A DNA stretch of 64,000 bases from Alphaproteobacteria bacterium. GTDB lineage: Bacteria > Pseudomonadota > Alphaproteobacteria > Rhodospirillales > Casp-alpha2. The notes beneath the pieces were generated by a model. That model ran no database searches. It saw nothing but the letters and a program-made list of their open reading frames with translations, and was not told the DNA's origin. The DNA lies in the NCBI GenBank assembly GCA_024279135.1, contig JAJRRU010000001.1, positions 62,001 through 126,000 on the forward strand, read 5' to 3'. The translations under genes were made by a program, and so were the position numbers. Every line of letters starts with the position of its first letter. The stretch's first letter is position 1. Positions 63,358-64,000 of the stretch are shown here, piece after piece.

Positions 63358-64000
63358 ATGAACAGGGCTGAAAAGCGTCGCCAGCAAAAGTTATCTGGCA
63401 AAGCAACCGTTCCTCAACAGGGTGCTGCCATTCAGCAGGCCATGCAACAAGCCATGGGACAGGCCGCTCACTTCCACGCCCTGGGAGACTTACCAAAAGC
63501 CAAAAATATTGCGCAACAAATATTACAGGTCGACGCCGAGCACCCTGATGCCCTGCACCTGCTCGGCACCATCGCCTGTCAGATCGGCAAGAACGATATC
63601 GCGGTTGAGCTTATCACCAAGGCACTGGCCATCAGACCCGATCTCGGCGCTGCACACATTAATCTGGGCAATGCCTTGCAGAACCTGGGCCGGCTGGACG
63701 AAGCGCTGGAGCATTGCCATAAAGCCATCGCCTTGTTGCCGGGAAACCCAGAGCCCCACTACCATTTAGGAAATATATTACATAAGCTCGCCCGCCGGGA
63801 TGAGGCTGTTGTACAGTACTGTGAAGCCATCGAGATCAAACCCGATTATGCTTTGGCGCACAATAATCTGGGTAGTCTAAAGCTGGAACTGGGTATTTTG
63901 GATGAGGCCGTCGAGTGCTTTCAAAAAGTCATCCAGATCGCGCCGGATTTCGCATATGCCTATAATAATCTGGCGACCACACTGCAAAATCTGGATCAGG
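63358..64000 (+). CDS. TPR-repeat protein, 3' truncated by the window end
   Basis: An open frame of 214 codons with no stop before base 64000. After a basic start (MNRAEKRRQQK) and a Gln/Ala-rich segment come at least four tetratricopeptide repeats of 34 residues, with units such as AAHINLGNALQNLGRLDEAL and ALAHNNLGSLKLELGILDEA. Such N-terminal TPR arrays often precede a sulfotransferase or SPINDLY-type glycosyltransferase domain, which would lie outside the window. An in-frame ATG at 63340 is an alternative start. Confidence 0.8.
   Translation, partial: MNRAEKRRQQKLSGKATVPQQGAAIQQAMQQAMGQAAHFHALGDLPKAKNIAQQILQVDAEHPDALHLLGTIACQIGKNDIAVELITKALAIRPDLGAAHINLGNALQNLGRLDEALEHCHKAIALLPGNPEPHYHLGNILHKLARRDEAVVQYCEAIEIKPDYALAHNNLGSLKLELGILDEAVECFQKVIQIAPDFAYAYNNLATTLQNLDQ

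Noticed and set aside
1-64000. tRNA, rRNA, CRISPR array or prophage
   Set aside because: No T-loop/CCA-type clusters, rRNA-like stretches, regularly spaced 25-40 bp repeats or phage structural genes were seen; every large gap was examined by eye.

Overview
The window is one contiguous stretch of an alphaproteobacterial chromosome, probably a free-living aerobe of Rhodospirillales type. Base composition looks moderate (a little over half G+C by eye) and protein-coding density is high. The assignment rests on GapR (DUF2312), on DUF1285, DUF1289 and DUF6111 proteins, on a bacterial fbc-type bc1 operon (Rieske, cytochrome b, cytochrome c1), on an aa3 oxidase operon with ctaG between subunits I and III, and on the thrB-rnhA pair. 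I saw no rRNA, tRNA, IS element, prophage or CRISPR array.

Layout. 1-3.7 kb: end of ychF, then mtnP-mtnA (methylthioadenosine salvage) and a class I amidotransferase. 3.7-6.4 kb: cytochrome bc1 operon. 6.6-11.1 kb: trmL, a Crp-like regulator divergent from a Spy-like periplasmic protein, and a cca-DUF6111-NUDIX-DUF1285 cluster. 11.2-15.7 kb: a LysR gene divergent from a quinone/electrophile module (azoreductase, glutathionyl-hydroquinone reductase, pirin) plus an AlkA-like glycosylase. 15.7-20.5 kb: glycine cleavage operon gcvT-gcvH-gcvP under a tandem glycine riboswitch. 20.7-28.3 kb: a lipoprotein, a large repeat protein, thrB-rnhA-hydroxyacid dehydrogenase, a peroxiredoxin and a DsbD-like protein. 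28.5-35 kb: YqgE, small proteins, an M16 peptidase, thrC, a histidine kinase gene broken by one stop codon, and an M32 carboxypeptidase. 35-42.3 kb: a lone ZnuA-type protein, then a minus-strand run of seven genes: 35-aa membrane protein, DUF420, divergent heme-copper oxidase-like protein, zinc alcohol dehydrogenase, enolase-superfamily dehydratase, hydroxyisobutyrate-type dehydrogenase and ctaB. 42.8-46.7 kb: aa3 oxidase operon coxB-ctaD-ctaG-ctaE. 46.8-54.7 kb: a response regulator between two 60-bp direct repeats, phaC, then a SpoIIE phosphatase/kinase-like protein, a STAS protein and a four-gene MCE (Mla-type) lipid ABC transporter. 54.7-64 kb: pdxJ divergent from a MocR regulator, gapR, N-formylglutamate amidohydrolase, betaine-homocysteine methyltransferase, glyoxalase, a second peroxiredoxin, a phosphatase gene broken by one stop codon, an SDR, a TauD-type dioxygenase and the start of a TPR protein.

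How the genes fit together. The bc1 complex, aa3 oxidase and heme O synthase give a complete quinol-to-oxygen respiratory branch. Serine/glycine/threonine and one-carbon metabolism recur (gcv, thrB, thrC, bmt, mtn). The least ordinary regions are the SpoIIE-STAS-MCE operon, which looks like a partner-switch control circuit attached to a lipid transporter; the oxidase-like/dehydrogenase run; the repeat-flanked response regulator; and two conserved genes each interrupted by a single in-frame stop. Several short tandem repeats of 12-17 bp lie between genes.
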